From Nocardioides sp. WS12 (GTDB taxonomy: Bacteria; Actinomycetota; Actinomycetes; Propionibacteriales; Nocardioidaceae): 64,000 nucleotides of DNA. Below, piece after piece: positions 1 to 8,984 of this stretch. The notes beneath the pieces are model-generated. The model was not told the origin of the DNA, made no database searches, and saw nothing but the letters and a program-made list of their open reading frames with translations. The position numbers and the translations under genes were made by a program. Positions within the stretch are counted from its first letter, which is position 1. Each line of letters opens with the position of its first letter. The DNA is taken from positions 2,666,001-2,730,000 of the forward strand of contig NZ_CP053928.1 of the NCBI RefSeq assembly GCF_014108865.1, read 5' to 3'.

Positions 1-1
1 G

Positions 2-1150
2 GCGGTGGGTGTGCCGGTGGCTCGGCGGGGTCGTGGGGTGGCGGCGGAGATCGCGTTGGCGCGCCGCGAGTCGCCCCACCGCGGGCAGGTGCTGCTGGGT
101 CTGGCGAAGGTGCTGCATTCGGAGATGCCCCACACCCTCGCTCGTCTGCGTGACGGTGGTCTGAGTGAGTTCCGGGCCATGTTGATCGCCCGGGAGACCG
201 CGTGTCTGGAGGTCGAGCACCGGATGTTCGTCGATGAGGAGATCTGCGCCGACCCCGCCGGGCTGGAAGGTGTGGGGACCCGGGAACTGATCGGTCGGGT
301 CAAGCGCCTGGTCGCCGAGCTCGACCCCGCTGCCGTGGTCAAGCGTGCCCGTCAGGCTGAGGCTGATCGCAACGTCACCGTGCGCCCGGCGCCGGACACG
401 ATGGCCTACCTCAGTGGACTGATGCCCGTCGCCCAGGCCGTCGCGGCCTACGCTTCGCTGCGCAAGGACGCCGAAGCAGCGCGTGCGGCGGGTGACCCGC
501 GGTCACTGGGACAACTGATGTCGGACCTGTTGTTGGCTCGGGTCACCGGGGTGCCGGACACCGGCACCCCCGAGTCGGCGCCTGCGGTGCCGGTCACGGT
601 GAACATCACGATGTCCGACGAGTCGCTGGCCGGTGGCCATGGCCCGGCCGAAGCCTCCGCGGACGGTGTCGCCGGTGAGGTGATCCCGGCCGAGGTCGCC
701 CGGCACCTGATCGCCAGTGCGGCCGATGCAGAGGTGATCGCGTGGTTCCGGTGCCTGTACCGCAACCACCTGGGCCGGTTGGTCGCGATGAGCAGCAAGC
801 AGCGTCTGCATTCGCGGGCGATGGGGGAGTTCCTGGCCATCCGGGGTGCCGGGATCTGCGCCTCGCCCTATTGCGATGCCCCGATCAGGCACAACGACCA
901 CATCCACCCCGCCGATCACGGCGGTGCGACGTCGACGGACAACGGGCAGGGCCTGTGCGAGGCCTGCAACCACGCGAAACAGGCACCCGGGTGGCGACAA
1001 CACGTGGTCGGGCATCGACGGGATCGACAACAGGTCGAGACCATCACCCCGACCGGCCACCGCTACACCTCGACCGCCCCGGCACCACCCGGTTGGCGCG
1101 AACCCCGCTACGTCCAGGTCGGCCCCGGCCGCTACGGCCTCATTGCTTAG
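2..1150 (+). CDS. DUF222 / HNH endonuclease-domain protein, 5' partial
   Basis: The reading frame is open to the window edge, so the true start lies upstream; no ribosome-binding site is visible before the first in-window GTG. The N-terminal two thirds resemble the DUF222 region common in actinobacteria. The C-terminal ~100 residues form an HNH nuclease fold: a first Cys pair (CASPYC), the NDHIHP histidine motif, an Asn-containing loop and a closing CEACNHAK zinc-ligand segment. These proteins occur in many copies in actinobacterial genomes and their biological role is not established; a DNA nuclease activity is the family inference. Its TAG stop overlaps the TAA stop of the convergent neighbour. 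Confidence 0.9.
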   Translation, partial: AVGVPVARRGRGVAAEIALARRESPHRGQVLLGLAKVLHSEMPHTLARLRDGGLSEFRAMLIARETACLEVEHRMFVDEEICADPAGLEGVGTRELIGRVKRLVAELDPAAVVKRARQAEADRNVTVRPAPDTMAYLSGLMPVAQAVAAYASLRKDAEAARAAGDPRSLGQLMSDLLLARVTGVPDTGTPESAPAVPVTVNITMSDESLAGGHGPAEASADGVAGEVIPAEVARHLIASAADAEVIAWFRCLYRNHLGRLVAMSSKQRLHSRAMGEFLAIRGAGICASPYCDAPIRHNDHIHPADHGGATSTDNGQGLCEACNHAKQAPGWRQHVVGHRRDRQQVETITPTGHRYTSTAPAPPGWREPRYVQVGPGRYGLIA

Positions 1151-1935
1151 TACCCGACGAGCTTGGGTGTCGCCTCGATGGCGCGCAGCGTCTCGGGCGT
1201 GCCCTGGACGGTGACGGTGCCGGCAATGTCCTGCCACGCGCCGTTGCCGACACGGAAGCGGCCGGAGTAGGTGGTGTCGAGACTGACGGCGTAGGTGCCG
1301 GTCCGCAGGTAGTTGTGGGTGATGGCGAGGGCCGGGTACGGCGCACCCGGGTCGGTTGTCTTGAGTGACTCCTGGTCGCCAAAGGTCCAGTGGTACTCGC
1401 TGGGAGTCGCCTCGATCGTGATCCGCTGTCCCAGCAGCGTGACGGAACGCGTCACAGGGGCAGTCCCCGTCGTGTAGAAGATCGTGTCGAAGTTGACGAG
1501 GGTCAGCCCGTTAGGCGGTTGGACGACCAGCGGGGAAGCGGGCCACTTGAGTCGGCGCATGGCCTCGAGGACCTGGCCGGGAGTAATGGCGCCGGCAGCG
1601 TTGGCCTCCGCCGCGCCGATACAGCGGCGACCAGACGGCTCGCCGTTGACGGTGACCTGGTAGAAGACGCCGGGCTTGCCCGCTTCCGTCGTGCACGTCA
1701 GGTTGCGCCCGCACACGGCACCTACTTTGACGGCGCACATCGGGTACAGGAACACCTTCGGCCCCTTGGTGCCAGCCACGGCGGGGAGAGCCGCGGCTCC
1801 GCCCTTGAAACACGTCTGTTTGACGTTCTTGAGGCTGACGGCCCCGTTGCATCCAGCTGCAGCGGGTGTTTGGAGCCCCAGAACAACGAAGGGCATCAAG
1901 GCGAAAGCCAGTGCGATGCGCACCGCGGGATTCAT
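1147..1935 (-). CDS. Exported Cys-rich protein with PKD-like domain
   Basis: A 262-residue protein with an N-terminal signal peptide (hydrophobic stretch followed by PAAAG). The region after it has about six cysteines, likely disulfide-bonded outside the cell. The C-terminal third matches the PKD/beta-sandwich pattern: YHWTFGD, then THNYLRTGTYAVSL. I chose the ATG at 1935 rather than the longer frame because it forms an ATGA overlap with the upstream lipoprotein gene, which indicates translational coupling. The function is unknown; PKD folds usually mediate protein or carbohydrate contacts at the surface. Product and topology are inferred from the sequence only. Confidence 0.75.
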   Translation of the reverse strand: MNPAVRIALAFALMPFVVLGLQTPAAAGCNGAVSLKNVKQTCFKGGAAALPAVAGTKGPKVFLYPMCAVKVGAVCGRNLTCTTEAGKPGVFYQVTVNGEPSGRRCIGAAEANAAGAITPGQVLEAMRRLKWPASPLVVQPPNGLTLVNFDTIFYTTGTAPVTRSVTLLGQRITIEATPSEYHWTFGDQESLKTTDPGAPYPALAITHNYLRTGTYAVSLDTTYSGRFRVGNGAWQDIAGTVTVQGTPETLRAIEATPKLVGY

Positions 1936-2474
1936 AGCGGTAGGCCTTCTGTTGCGCCAACGATCCACTTTCCGTCGACGTGCGCCAGATAGAGGCGGGA
2001 TTTGTACTTGCCGCCGGCCAAGGACTTTGGCTCCGCTCCCTTGGCTTCCGCGTACTCGGTCGGCTCAGCGTTCATTACGACGACCCACTGCGTTGCCGAC
2101 TCGGCGCGTAGAGACAGGATCTGCTCAGTACCGCCCGTGAGGTATCCGTCGTTCTCGTAGATTTTCGCTACCTGGTCGGCGTACTCATGACACGAATCGC
2201 AATCGGGCCCTGCGACAGCCAGAAACGCTTCGGTCTGGCCGGTTTCCTGCATCCGATTGCTGAGAGCCACCCAGCGCCGAATGAACTGTTTGGCCGTCTC
2301 GCCCTTCGGCGCTTCGGTCAGCGGATCAACGGTGGGTGCAGCGCTGCTCGGCGTATCGATCGTTCCCGACGGCGTCCAGGTGGACATCGGATCGGCGGGA
2401 TCGTCGCCCCCGTTGCACCCGGTCAGGGTGAGGGCAGCAAGAAGTGCCACGAGGGCGGTGCGAGGCGTACGCAA
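1932..2474 (-). CDS. Putative lipoprotein, DUF6318-like
   Basis: A 180-residue protein with a lipoprotein signal: Arg-rich start, hydrophobic core and the lipobox LTGC, followed by a Ser/Thr/Pro-rich linker. The mature part contains a CxxC pair (DCDSCHEYADQV) and a C-terminal beta-rich segment ending in DGKWIVGATEG. It resembles the actinobacterial DUF6318 lipoproteins (recognised from memory, not searched). Translation starts at TTG, with GGGAGG five bases upstream. It is the first gene of a two-gene operon with the PKD-like protein, suggesting the two act together at the cell surface. The role is unknown. Confidence 0.75.
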   Translation of the reverse strand: MRTPRTALVALLAALTLTGCNGGDDPADPMSTWTPSGTIDTPSSAAPTVDPLTEAPKGETAKQFIRRWVALSNRMQETGQTEAFLAVAGPDCDSCHEYADQVAKIYENDGYLTGGTEQILSLRAESATQWVVVMNAEPTEYAEAKGAEPKSLAGGKYKSRLYLAHVDGKWIVGATEGLPL

Positions 2475-2579
2475 TGGGTCCTCCCGAGATGGAACGCGCC
2501 CGGACCAGGGCGCGGAGTGACGCTATCCCGATCCGATCGAGATTCGCCACCTTGGCCCGGAGGCCTGTGGAGGAACGGC

Positions 2580-2945
2580 TCAGGCGTCCCAACCCTCGGG
2601 GCGTCGCGACTTCGGCAGCTTCGACACGACCATTCGGTAGGACTCGTCGACGGCCTCGAGCAGGTCGTCGTCGGGGATCGCGCCCGCGAGCACGAGGTCG
2701 TTCCAGCCCGAGCGGCCGATGTAGGCCATCACGGATGCGTCCTCGGGATAGCGCTGGAGCCATTCGTCGGCGACGTCGCGGGTTGCGCCCGCCTTCACGC
2801 CGACGGAGTCGCGCCCGAGGAAGGCAAAGATCTTTGCCCGCTCGCCGTCGCCGACCTTGATCACCGGGAACTCGTGGTCCCACGGGTTGTCGGGCCAGGC
2901 GCCGGGCTTGGTCAGGCAGTACGACTGGAGCTCTTCGACGTCCAT
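2580..2945 (-). CDS. MmcQ/YjbR family DNA-binding-like protein
   Basis: A 121-residue cytosolic protein of typical MmcQ/YjbR size. Family features are the N-terminal LQSYCLTKPGAW segment, a central KIFAFLG strand and the SWNDL-like motif (SGWNDLVLAG). The family has a CyaY-like/DNA-binding-like fold but no settled function. The start at 2945 is favoured because the upstream extension in the same frame shows no family similarity and because TAGCGT lies seven bases before the ATG, compatible with a leaderless transcript; CGGAG also lies close by. Confidence 0.85.
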   Translation of the reverse strand: MDVEELQSYCLTKPGAWPDNPWDHEFPVIKVGDGERAKIFAFLGRDSVGVKAGATRDVADEWLQRYPEDASVMAYIGRSGWNDLVLAGAIPDDDLLEAVDESYRMVVSKLPKSRRPEGWDA

Positions 2946-3078
2946 GGCTCCGACGCTATCGAGATCGCGATTCGACTGGATCGACGAGGTTGTCCACAGG
3001 CCATCGTGCGGCACTGGCGAACCGCGGATCCGAGATGCAGTCTGTTGGCCCACACAGGCTCGATCTCGGGAGATCCAC

Positions 3079-3543
3079 ATGCATCCACGCCACGCCACCG
3101 ACGGATTCGTGATCAGCGGTTCGATCGCCATCACGCCACCTCTGGACAACGACGAAGCGGACCTGTTGCAGGCCATCAGCATGGTCAGCTTCCGCTCGGC
3201 CATCGAGGACGCACCGTCAGCATTCCTCGCGAAACTCGCCCCCGGCCATCCTGAGGGGCCGAGCGGTTGGCTCTCGTGCGAGGACGGATGTTGCCTCGAG
3301 ATCGACGAGCGCGGCTACGTCAAGGTCGACGCCATCGAACCGTGGCTGGCGTTCATCGCCGGGACGCTGCTCGCCGATCATGCCTTGGCTGGCTCGCTCA
3401 TGCTCTGGGATTGCGCTGATCGCACCTTCACGGCGTTGACCGTGGACGGGACTCGGGTACGACGTCGTGCGGTTCTCCAGCACGAGCCTGCACGCCGCAG
3501 TCGTGCCGGAACAACCGCCTTGCCCCAGATCCGAAGTGTCTAG
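3079..3543 (+). CDS. Hypothetical protein (154 aa)
   Basis: Not recognised. It is a soluble, slightly acidic protein without a signal peptide or membrane segment. The body reads as mixed alpha/beta (for example DGFVISGSIAITPPL and GSLMLWDCADRTFTALTV), and the last ~25 residues are Arg-rich. The ATG at 3079 has GGGAGA a few bases upstream; the longer frame upstream overlaps the divergent MmcQ gene and was discarded. It stands alone between divergently transcribed mmcQ and the ABC exporter operon. No function is proposed. Confidence 0.6.
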   Translation: MHPRHATDGFVISGSIAITPPLDNDEADLLQAISMVSFRSAIEDAPSAFLAKLAPGHPEGPSGWLSCEDGCCLEIDERGYVKVDAIEPWLAFIAGTLLADHALAGSLMLWDCADRTFTALTVDGTRVRRRAVLQHEPARRSRAGTTALPQIRSV

Positions 3544-3595
3544 CGTCCCCGAGGCGGAATAGTCTCCGACCCACCAGAGGTTGTGACTGGTTGCA

Positions 3596-3612
3596 CCTCG
3601 CAGTCTGCGAGG
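3596..3612 (+). other. Small perfect hairpin before ABC exporter operon
   Basis: CCTCGCA, a three-base loop GTC, then TGCGAGG, ending 28 bases before the exporter GTG. There is no T-run, so it is not an obvious terminator. It may be a leader structure or chance. Confidence 0.35.
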
Positions 3613-3640
3613 CGCAGGACGAGGTGGGGAGCAGGAGCGG

Positions 3641-5452
3641 GTGGCGACGGCGAACAGCGGTGCGGGTACGACGTCGGCCGGGTTCGCCGTCCTGTGGGTC
3701 GCCATCAAGCGCGAACCCTGGATCTTCGCCCTCTCGACTGTTGGGAGCCTGCTCTTCGGCGCCCTGACCGTTGCGGACGCGTGGGTGCTCGGTTGGTCCA
3801 CGGACCACGTGGTGCTGCCGGCGTTCCGCGACGGCGAGATCGGCTCCGGGCTGCTGTGGGCGGTGCTGGGCCTGTTCGTCGGGGTCGCGATCCTGCGCGC
3901 AGTGGGCATTGTGGCGCGGCGTCTCGGTGCGGGCATCATGCAGTACCGGATGCAGGCGCACAGTCGCCGTGCGGTCACCCGGCAGTACCTCAAGCTCCCG
4001 CTCGCGTGGCACCAGAAGCACCCGACGGGGGAGTTGCTGTCCAACGCCAACTCGGATGTCGAGGCGGCGTGGGGGCCGATCGCGCCGCTGCCGATGGCCG
4101 TCGGCACGGTGGCGATGATGGTGATCGCCGTCGTACAGATGCTGCTGACCGACCTGGTGCTCGCGGTGATCGGCTTGCTGGTGTTCCCGCTCGTCATCGG
4201 CACCAACATCGTCTACCAGCGCCTCGCCCAGGGCTGGGCCACCCGTGCGCAGCAGTTGCGCGCCGAACTCTCCGAGATCGCGCACGAGTCCTTCGACGGC
4301 GCCCTGGTCGTCAAGACGTTGGGCCGCGAACCGGAGGAGACCGAGCGCTTCCGCGCCAAGGCCCATGAGCTCCGCGAGGCCAACATCCGGGTCGGCCGGA
4401 TCCGCGCGGCCTTCGATCCGACGCTGGCCGCACTCCCGAACATCGCGGTGCTGTTCGTGCTCGTCATCGGCGTGCACCGTGTCATCGGCGGTTCGACCGG
4501 CGCGGGTGACGTCATCACCATCGCGTACCTGCTCACCGTCGTGTCCTTCCCGATCCGCTCGATCGGCTGGCTCCTGGGCGACTTCCCCCGCAGCGTCGTC
4601 GGCTACCGCCGCGTCGCGGCCGTGCTGAACGCCTCCGGCGCCATGGAGTACGGCGACCGGCCGGCGCCGCAAACGACGGGCGGTGCGCGACTCGAGGTCG
4701 AGCACGCCGCCTTCGGATACGAGCCCGATCGCCCGCTGCTGCGCGACATCACCTTCGACGTACCACCCGGCCGGACGGTCGCTCTCGTTGGCGCGACGGC
4801 ATCGGGCAAGAGCACCCTCACCACGTTGTTCGCCCGCCTCGTCGATGTCGACGCGGGCGCGATCCGTGTGGACGGGATCGACCTCCGCGACTTCGAACAG
4901 GGCGGTCTGGCCAGCGTTCTCGCGGTTGTCCCGCAGTCGGCGTTCCTCTTCGACGACACGGTCCGCGGCAACGTGACGCTCGGCCTCGACGTCTCCGACG
5001 ACGACGTCTGGGAGGCCCTGCGCACCGCCCAGGCGGACGGGTTCGTCGCTGCCCTGCCCGACAGCCTCGACGCCAGGTTGGGGGAGCGGGGCACCACCCT
5101 GTCGGGCGGCCAGCGACAGCGGCTCGCCCTGGCCCGTGCACTGGTGCGTCGACCGCGCCTGATGGTGCTGGACGACGCGACCTCAGCCGTTGACCCGGAG
5201 GTCGAAGCCCGTATCCTCGCCGGACTCGGTGGGGTTTCGCGGCTCGCTGACGCTCGCACCTCAACCACCGGGATGACGCTCGTGGTGGTCGCCTACCGCA
5301 AGGCCACCATCGGCCTCGCCGACGAGGTGCTCTTCCTCGCTGACGGCGCGATCGCGGACCGCGGTACCCATGACGAACTCGTCGCCCGCAACGCCGACTA
5401 CGGGCGCCTCGTCAACGCCTACGAGACCGAGTCGGCGGAGGTTGTCCGATGA
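3641..5452 (+). CDS. ABC exporter half-transporter, subunit 1 (degenerate NBD)
   Basis: A 603-residue fused membrane/ATPase half-transporter: six predicted TM helices in residues ~15-320, then a nucleotide-binding domain. Walker A is GATASGKS (384-391) and the signature LSGGQ is canonical (487-491). Walker B reads LDDATS, with Asp512 where the catalytic Glu normally sits, and the switch His is Tyr552 (VVAYRK). These are hallmarks of the degenerate half of heterodimeric exporters. The GTG start has a GGAG-rich stretch upstream. Its partner begins with an ATGA overlap. The substrate is unknown; lipid or drug export is typical of the family. Confidence 0.92.
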   Translation: MATANSGAGTTSAGFAVLWVAIKREPWIFALSTVGSLLFGALTVADAWVLGWSTDHVVLPAFRDGEIGSGLLWAVLGLFVGVAILRAVGIVARRLGAGIMQYRMQAHSRRAVTRQYLKLPLAWHQKHPTGELLSNANSDVEAAWGPIAPLPMAVGTVAMMVIAVVQMLLTDLVLAVIGLLVFPLVIGTNIVYQRLAQGWATRAQQLRAELSEIAHESFDGALVVKTLGREPEETERFRAKAHELREANIRVGRIRAAFDPTLAALPNIAVLFVLVIGVHRVIGGSTGAGDVITIAYLLTVVSFPIRSIGWLLGDFPRSVVGYRRVAAVLNASGAMEYGDRPAPQTTGGARLEVEHAAFGYEPDRPLLRDITFDVPPGRTVALVGATASGKSTLTTLFARLVDVDAGAIRVDGIDLRDFEQGGLASVLAVVPQSAFLFDDTVRGNVTLGLDVSDDDVWEALRTAQADGFVAALPDSLDARLGERGTTLSGGQRQRLALARALVRRPRLMVLDDATSAVDPEVEARILAGLGGVSRLADARTSTTGMTLVVVAYRKATIGLADEVLFLADGAIADRGTHDELVARNADYGRLVNAYETESAEVVR

Positions 5453-7281
5453 GCACCACCGAGCGCGCACCCGAGCAGACGCACCTCAGTACCGGTGAGG
5501 ACATCGGTGCCTGGGCAACGATCCGTCGCGGCATCCACCACTCGCCCGAGCTCAAGGAGGGCATCGGCTGGACGCTTGCGCTTGCTGTCCTCGCGTCCGT
5601 CGGTCAGGTGATCGTGCCGATCGCGGTCCAGCAGACCATCGACAAGGGACTGCGCGGACCGGACGGGCCCGACCCGACGTTCACCACCTGGCTCGCCCTG
5701 GCTGCGGGCCTCGCGATCGTGGTGACCAGCTGGGCGTCGTACGCCATGACGGCCCGGCTGTTCTCGACCGCAGAGCACGGGCTCGCCACGTTGCGGGTCA
5801 AGGCGTTCCGCCACGTCCACGACCTGCCGTTGCTCACCCAGAACACCGAGCGTCGCGGGTCGCTGGTCTCCCGTGTCACCAGCGACGTCGACCAGGTCAG
5901 CCAATTCCTCGTGTTCGGTGGCCTGCTGTTCGTGGTGAGTGTGGGTCAGATGCTGATCGCCACGGTCGTGATGGTCGTCTACAGCTGGCAACTCGCGCTG
6001 GTGGTGTGGGTCTGCTTCGCGCCGCTGTTCTTGAGCCTGCGGTTCTTCCAGCGCAAGCTCGCCACCGCTTACGGGACGGTACGACGCCAGGTCGGCGCGC
6101 TGCTCTCGGCAGTGTCGGAGCCGGTGGTCGGCGCCACGGTCGTGAAGTCGTACGCGATCGAGGCTCGCACGCAGGAGCGCATCGACACGGCCGTCGAGGC
6201 GCACAAGGCTGCCAGTACGCGGGCACAGGGGTTCACGGCGTTCTCCTTCAGCCTGGGTGGCATCTCGGCCGGTTTCGCCAACGCGGCGGTGCTCATCGTC
6301 GGCATCTGGCTCGGCCAGGGCTTCGCCTGGGGCGAGGGCATCAGCGCCGGTGAGGTGCTGGCGTTCGCGTTCCTGGTCACCCTGTTCGTGGGCCCGGTCC
6401 AGATGGGCACGCAGATCCTGACCGATGCGCAGAACGCCATCGCCGGGTGGCGGCGGGTGATCGGCATCCTCGACACTCCAGCCGACCTCGTCGATGCCGG
6501 TCCCGACGGTCAATCACTGCCCAGGGGCGCGATCGACGTCCGGTTCGAGCAGGTCGCCTTCTCCTACCCGGGCGGCTCCGAGGTGCTGACCGACATCGAT
6601 CTGGTGGTCCCTGCCGGCCAGCGGGTCGCCGTGGTCGGGGAGACCGGTTCGGGCAAGTCGACGATCGCGAAGCTGCTGACGCGACTGATGGACCCGTCCC
6701 GTGGGCAAGTCCTGCTCGACGGCATCGACTTGCGCCGGATCGCGGAGAGTGCGCTGCGCAGCAGCGTCGTCCTCGTGCCGCAGGAGGGCTTCCTCTTCGA
6801 CGACACGCTGGCCGCCAACGTCCGCTATGGCCGTCTGGGCGCCACCACGGAAGACATCGTCGATGCCGCCGAGGCCATCGGCCTGGGCGATTGGCTGGCG
6901 GGCCTGCCCGACGGCGTCGAGACCCGCGTCGGCCAGCGCGGTGAGTCGCTGTCGGCGGGGGAGCGGCAACTCGTCGCGCTCCTGCGCGCGCAGCTCGCCG
7001 ATCCCGACCTCCTCGTGCTCGACGAGGCGACCAGCTCGGTCGACCCGGAACTGGAGACCCGCATCGGCCGCGCGCTCGAAAGACTGTTGAGCGGACGCAC
7101 CTCGGTCACCATCGCGCACCGCCTGTCGACGGCCGAGGCCGCCGACGTCGTGGTCGTCGTCGACCGGGGCCGGATCGTCCAGCACGGGACGCATGCCGAG
7201 CTCGCAGCACAGCCCGGCACGCCGTACGCACGACTCCACGCATCGTGGGTGCGGTCGTCCGGCTCCAGCCAACCGCGATAA
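5449..7281 (+). CDS. ABC exporter half-transporter, subunit 2 (catalytic NBD)
   Basis: A 610-residue TM-plus-NBD half-transporter. It has Walker A GETGSGKS (397-404), Walker B with the normal catalytic Glu (LDEATS, E526) and the switch His557 (IAHRLST). Its signature is altered to LSAGE (501-505) instead of LSGGQ. In the head-to-tail NBD dimer this signature faces the Walker sites of subunit 1, so all the deviations collect in one composite site. The ATGA start overlap implies coupled translation and a 1:1 heterodimer in the cytoplasmic membrane. The substrate cannot be deduced from the sequence. Confidence 0.92.
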   Translation: MSTTERAPEQTHLSTGEDIGAWATIRRGIHHSPELKEGIGWTLALAVLASVGQVIVPIAVQQTIDKGLRGPDGPDPTFTTWLALAAGLAIVVTSWASYAMTARLFSTAEHGLATLRVKAFRHVHDLPLLTQNTERRGSLVSRVTSDVDQVSQFLVFGGLLFVVSVGQMLIATVVMVVYSWQLALVVWVCFAPLFLSLRFFQRKLATAYGTVRRQVGALLSAVSEPVVGATVVKSYAIEARTQERIDTAVEAHKAASTRAQGFTAFSFSLGGISAGFANAAVLIVGIWLGQGFAWGEGISAGEVLAFAFLVTLFVGPVQMGTQILTDAQNAIAGWRRVIGILDTPADLVDAGPDGQSLPRGAIDVRFEQVAFSYPGGSEVLTDIDLVVPAGQRVAVVGETGSGKSTIAKLLTRLMDPSRGQVLLDGIDLRRIAESALRSSVVLVPQEGFLFDDTLAANVRYGRLGATTEDIVDAAEAIGLGDWLAGLPDGVETRVGQRGESLSAGERQLVALLRAQLADPDLLVLDEATSSVDPELETRIGRALERLLSGRTSVTIAHRLSTAEAADVVVVVDRGRIVQHGTHAELAAQPGTPYARLHASWVRSSGSSQPR

Positions 7282-7282
7282 T
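7277..7282 (+). promoter_or_regulatory. -10 element for leaderless hisI
   Basis: GATAAT lies six bases before the hisI GTG at 7289, the spacing expected if transcription starts on the start codon. It overlaps the last codon and stop of the ABC exporter gene, so hisI need not depend on the exporter promoter. Confidence 0.55.
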
Positions 7283-7288
7283 GGAGCC

Positions 7289-7630
7289 GTGACCTCCCTC
7301 GACCCGGCGATTGCCGACCGCCTGAAGCGCACCGACGACGGCCTGGTGCCTGCGATCGTGCAGCAGTACGACACCGGCGAGGTGTTGATGATGGCGTGGA
7401 TGGACAACGAGGCGCTGCACCGCACGCTCACGACCGGCCGGGCGACGTACTGGAGCCGTTCGCGCAACGAGTACTGGGTCAAGGGCGAGACCTCGGGCAA
7501 CCCGCAGCACGTGCACGAGGTGCGCCTCGACTGCGACGGCGACACCCTCCTGCTCAAGGTCGACCAGGTGGGCGTCGCCTGCCACACGGGCGCCCGCACC
7601 TGCTTCGACGACGGGTTGCTCAGTGCCTGA
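7289..7630 (+). CDS. hisI: Phosphoribosyl-AMP cyclohydrolase
   Basis: Opens the ring of phosphoribosyl-AMP in histidine biosynthesis. The 113-residue protein carries the family motifs [23 protein letters not shown], the metal-binding CDGD segment, and the C-terminal Cys-rich [11 protein letters not shown], all in order and full length. The start is the GTG at 7289, which gives the typical N-terminus and sits six bases after a GATAAT box; the longer frame runs back into the exporter gene. It overlaps the next gene by 8 bp. In many actinobacteria trpE follows hisI; here it does not. Confidence 0.95.
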   Translation: MTSLDPAIADRLKRTDDGLVPAIVQQYDTGEVLMMAWMDNEALHRTLTTGRATYWSRSRNEYWVKGETSGNPQHVHEVRLDCDGDTLLLKVDQVGVACHTGARTCFDDGLLSA

Positions 7631-8228
7631 CCACGACCTGCGCAAGACGTTCGGGCCGACGGTCCTGCTCGGCCTGGCCGGCAGCGGTTTCGCTGCGGTG
7701 GCCGGTCATCGGGCGCTGCTCGCCGTTCCCGACGAGTTCCTCAAGACGGCCGGGCTGGTCGGCTTCACGGGACAGGACGACAGCGTCGTCGAGTTCCCGC
7801 TCGCCGGTGCACTGGCACTGGTCGCCCTCGCGTGCTGGGGCGTGCTGCTGGTCACCCGGGGCGTCGTACGACGGATCGTGGCCGCCCTTGCGGCGGTGGC
7901 CGCCGCAGGGATCCTCGCGGTGGTGGTCATCGGCGGGTTCGTCCAGGACGACGACGCGGCGGCCGACCTGAGCACTCGACTCGGTCTCGGTGGTGCGACG
8001 GTGCCGCTTGAGCGCAGCCCGTGGTTGTGGGTCGCGCTGGCCTCTGCCCTCCTCGCCCTGATCGCTGCCGTGGTGGCCGTTCGATACGTGGGTTCGTGGC
8101 CCGAGATGGGCACGCGGTACGACGCTCCCGGAACCGATCACGTGCCGGCGGCCAGTGACCCCGAGGAGCAGACGAACATCGACTTGTGGAAGTCACTGGA
8201 CGAGGGCACCGACCCGACGGACGCGTGA
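7623..8228 (+). CDS. Trp biosynthesis-associated membrane protein
   Basis: A 201-residue polytopic protein with four hydrophobic segments (around residues 12-32, 56-78, 82-105 and 135-158) and an acidic soluble C-terminus. It matches the actinobacterial Trp-operon-associated membrane protein family in size, topology and position. Function is unknown; the link with tryptophan synthesis rests only on conserved neighbourhood. It starts at GTG and overlaps hisI by 8 bp, so the two are translationally linked. An unusual point is the missing trpE between them. Confidence 0.8.
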   Translation: MPDHDLRKTFGPTVLLGLAGSGFAAVAGHRALLAVPDEFLKTAGLVGFTGQDDSVVEFPLAGALALVALACWGVLLVTRGVVRRIVAALAAVAAAGILAVVVIGGFVQDDDAAADLSTRLGLGGATVPLERSPWLWVALASALLALIAAVVAVRYVGSWPEMGTRYDAPGTDHVPAASDPEEQTNIDLWKSLDEGTDPTDA

Positions 8229-8233
8229 CCCCC

Positions 8234-8239
8234 TAGAAT
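8234..8239 (+). promoter_or_regulatory. -10-like element upstream of HGxxPAAW gene
   Basis: TAGAAT follows the stop of the Trp-associated membrane protein gene and precedes a 5' leader with a tandem repeat. It probably provides an internal promoter for the two downstream genes. No convincing -35 is visible. Confidence 0.4.
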
Positions 8240-8250
8240 CGTCGCGTTCC

Positions 8251-8283
8251 ACCAGCAATCCGGAACACCAGCAATCCCGAAAC
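8251..8283 (+). repeat. Tandem direct repeat in leader of HGxxPAAW gene
   Basis: Two nearly identical 16-17 base units, each starting ACCAGCAATCC/C and ending GAAC/GAAAC, lie back to back just before the GAGGAG ribosome-binding site (8285-8290). The significance is unknown. Confidence 0.7.
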
Positions 8284-8296
8284 GAGGAGACTCCAC

Positions 8297-8497
8297 ATGG
8301 CCGACGATCACGGCAACACCCCGGCAGCCTGGACTGCGGTCCTGGTCTCCCTCGTGGGATTCACGATCGGTGCCGTGGGCATGTCCGTGACGCCGCTGAA
8401 CTGGCCGCTCTTCTGGGTCGGCACCGTCATCGCGGTCGCCGCCCTGCCACTGTTCTTCGTGCTGGTCAAGATGGGCCTGCACGAGTCGAGCCACTGA
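8297..8497 (+). CDS. HGxxPAAW family small membrane protein
   Basis: A 66-residue protein with the defining N-terminal motif HGNTPAAW (residues 5-12), followed by two TM helices (about 13-33 and 38-58) and a short His-containing tail. GAGGAG precedes the ATG with good spacing. The family is restricted to actinobacteria and regularly sits in the trp gene neighbourhood; its function is not known. The downstream DUF2752 gene starts four bases after its stop, so both are probably cotranscribed. Confidence 0.88.
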   Translation: MADDHGNTPAAWTAVLVSLVGFTIGAVGMSVTPLNWPLFWVGTVIAVAALPLFFVLVKMGLHESSH

Positions 8498-8501
8498 GCG
8501 T

Positions 8502-8939
8502 ATGACGCTCACGGCGCCTCCGGTCCTCACCAGCGGGCAGGCTCGCTGGCGCCGGATGGTGCCGCCTGTTCTCGTCGCCGGTGGCCTCGCCGCTGCGGTG
8601 ACGGCGCTGCACATGCGGGATCCGCACGAGCAGGGGTCCTGGGGCATGTGCCCCCTCGCGGCGCTCGGGATCCACTGCCCGGGCTGTGGCGGTCTGCGTG
8701 CCGTCAACGACCTCGGCAACTTCCGGATCGCTGACGCGGCCAGCAGCAACTTGCTGTTCCTCTTGTCGATCCCGGTGCTGGGCTACATCTTCTGGCTCTG
8801 GACCTCGGGGCGCTGGTCCGGCCGTGGCTGGGACCCGTCGGATCGCTGGCTGCGCAACGCGGGGCTGGCCCTGGCCGTCTCTGCTGCGATCTTCACGATC
8901 CTGCGCAACACAACGGCGGGGTCCTGGCTCGCGCCGTAG
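8502..8939 (+). CDS. DUF2752 domain membrane protein
   Basis: A 145-residue protein with the DUF2752 signature CPGCGGLRA (the CPxCG motif, around residues 60-68) between TM segments, and two further TM helices toward the C-terminus. The paired cysteines suggest metal binding or redox sensitivity, but the family has no established role. It follows the HGxxPAAW gene after four bases and is the last gene of this small operon; the next gene is convergent. Confidence 0.85.
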   Translation: MTLTAPPVLTSGQARWRRMVPPVLVAGGLAAAVTALHMRDPHEQGSWGMCPLAALGIHCPGCGGLRAVNDLGNFRIADAASSNLLFLLSIPVLGYIFWLWTSGRWSGRGWDPSDRWLRNAGLALAVSAAIFTILRNTTAGSWLAP

Positions 8940-8984
8940 CGCTCACCTGAACCCCGCCGTGATGGTGCGTGGTGAAGAGAGACC

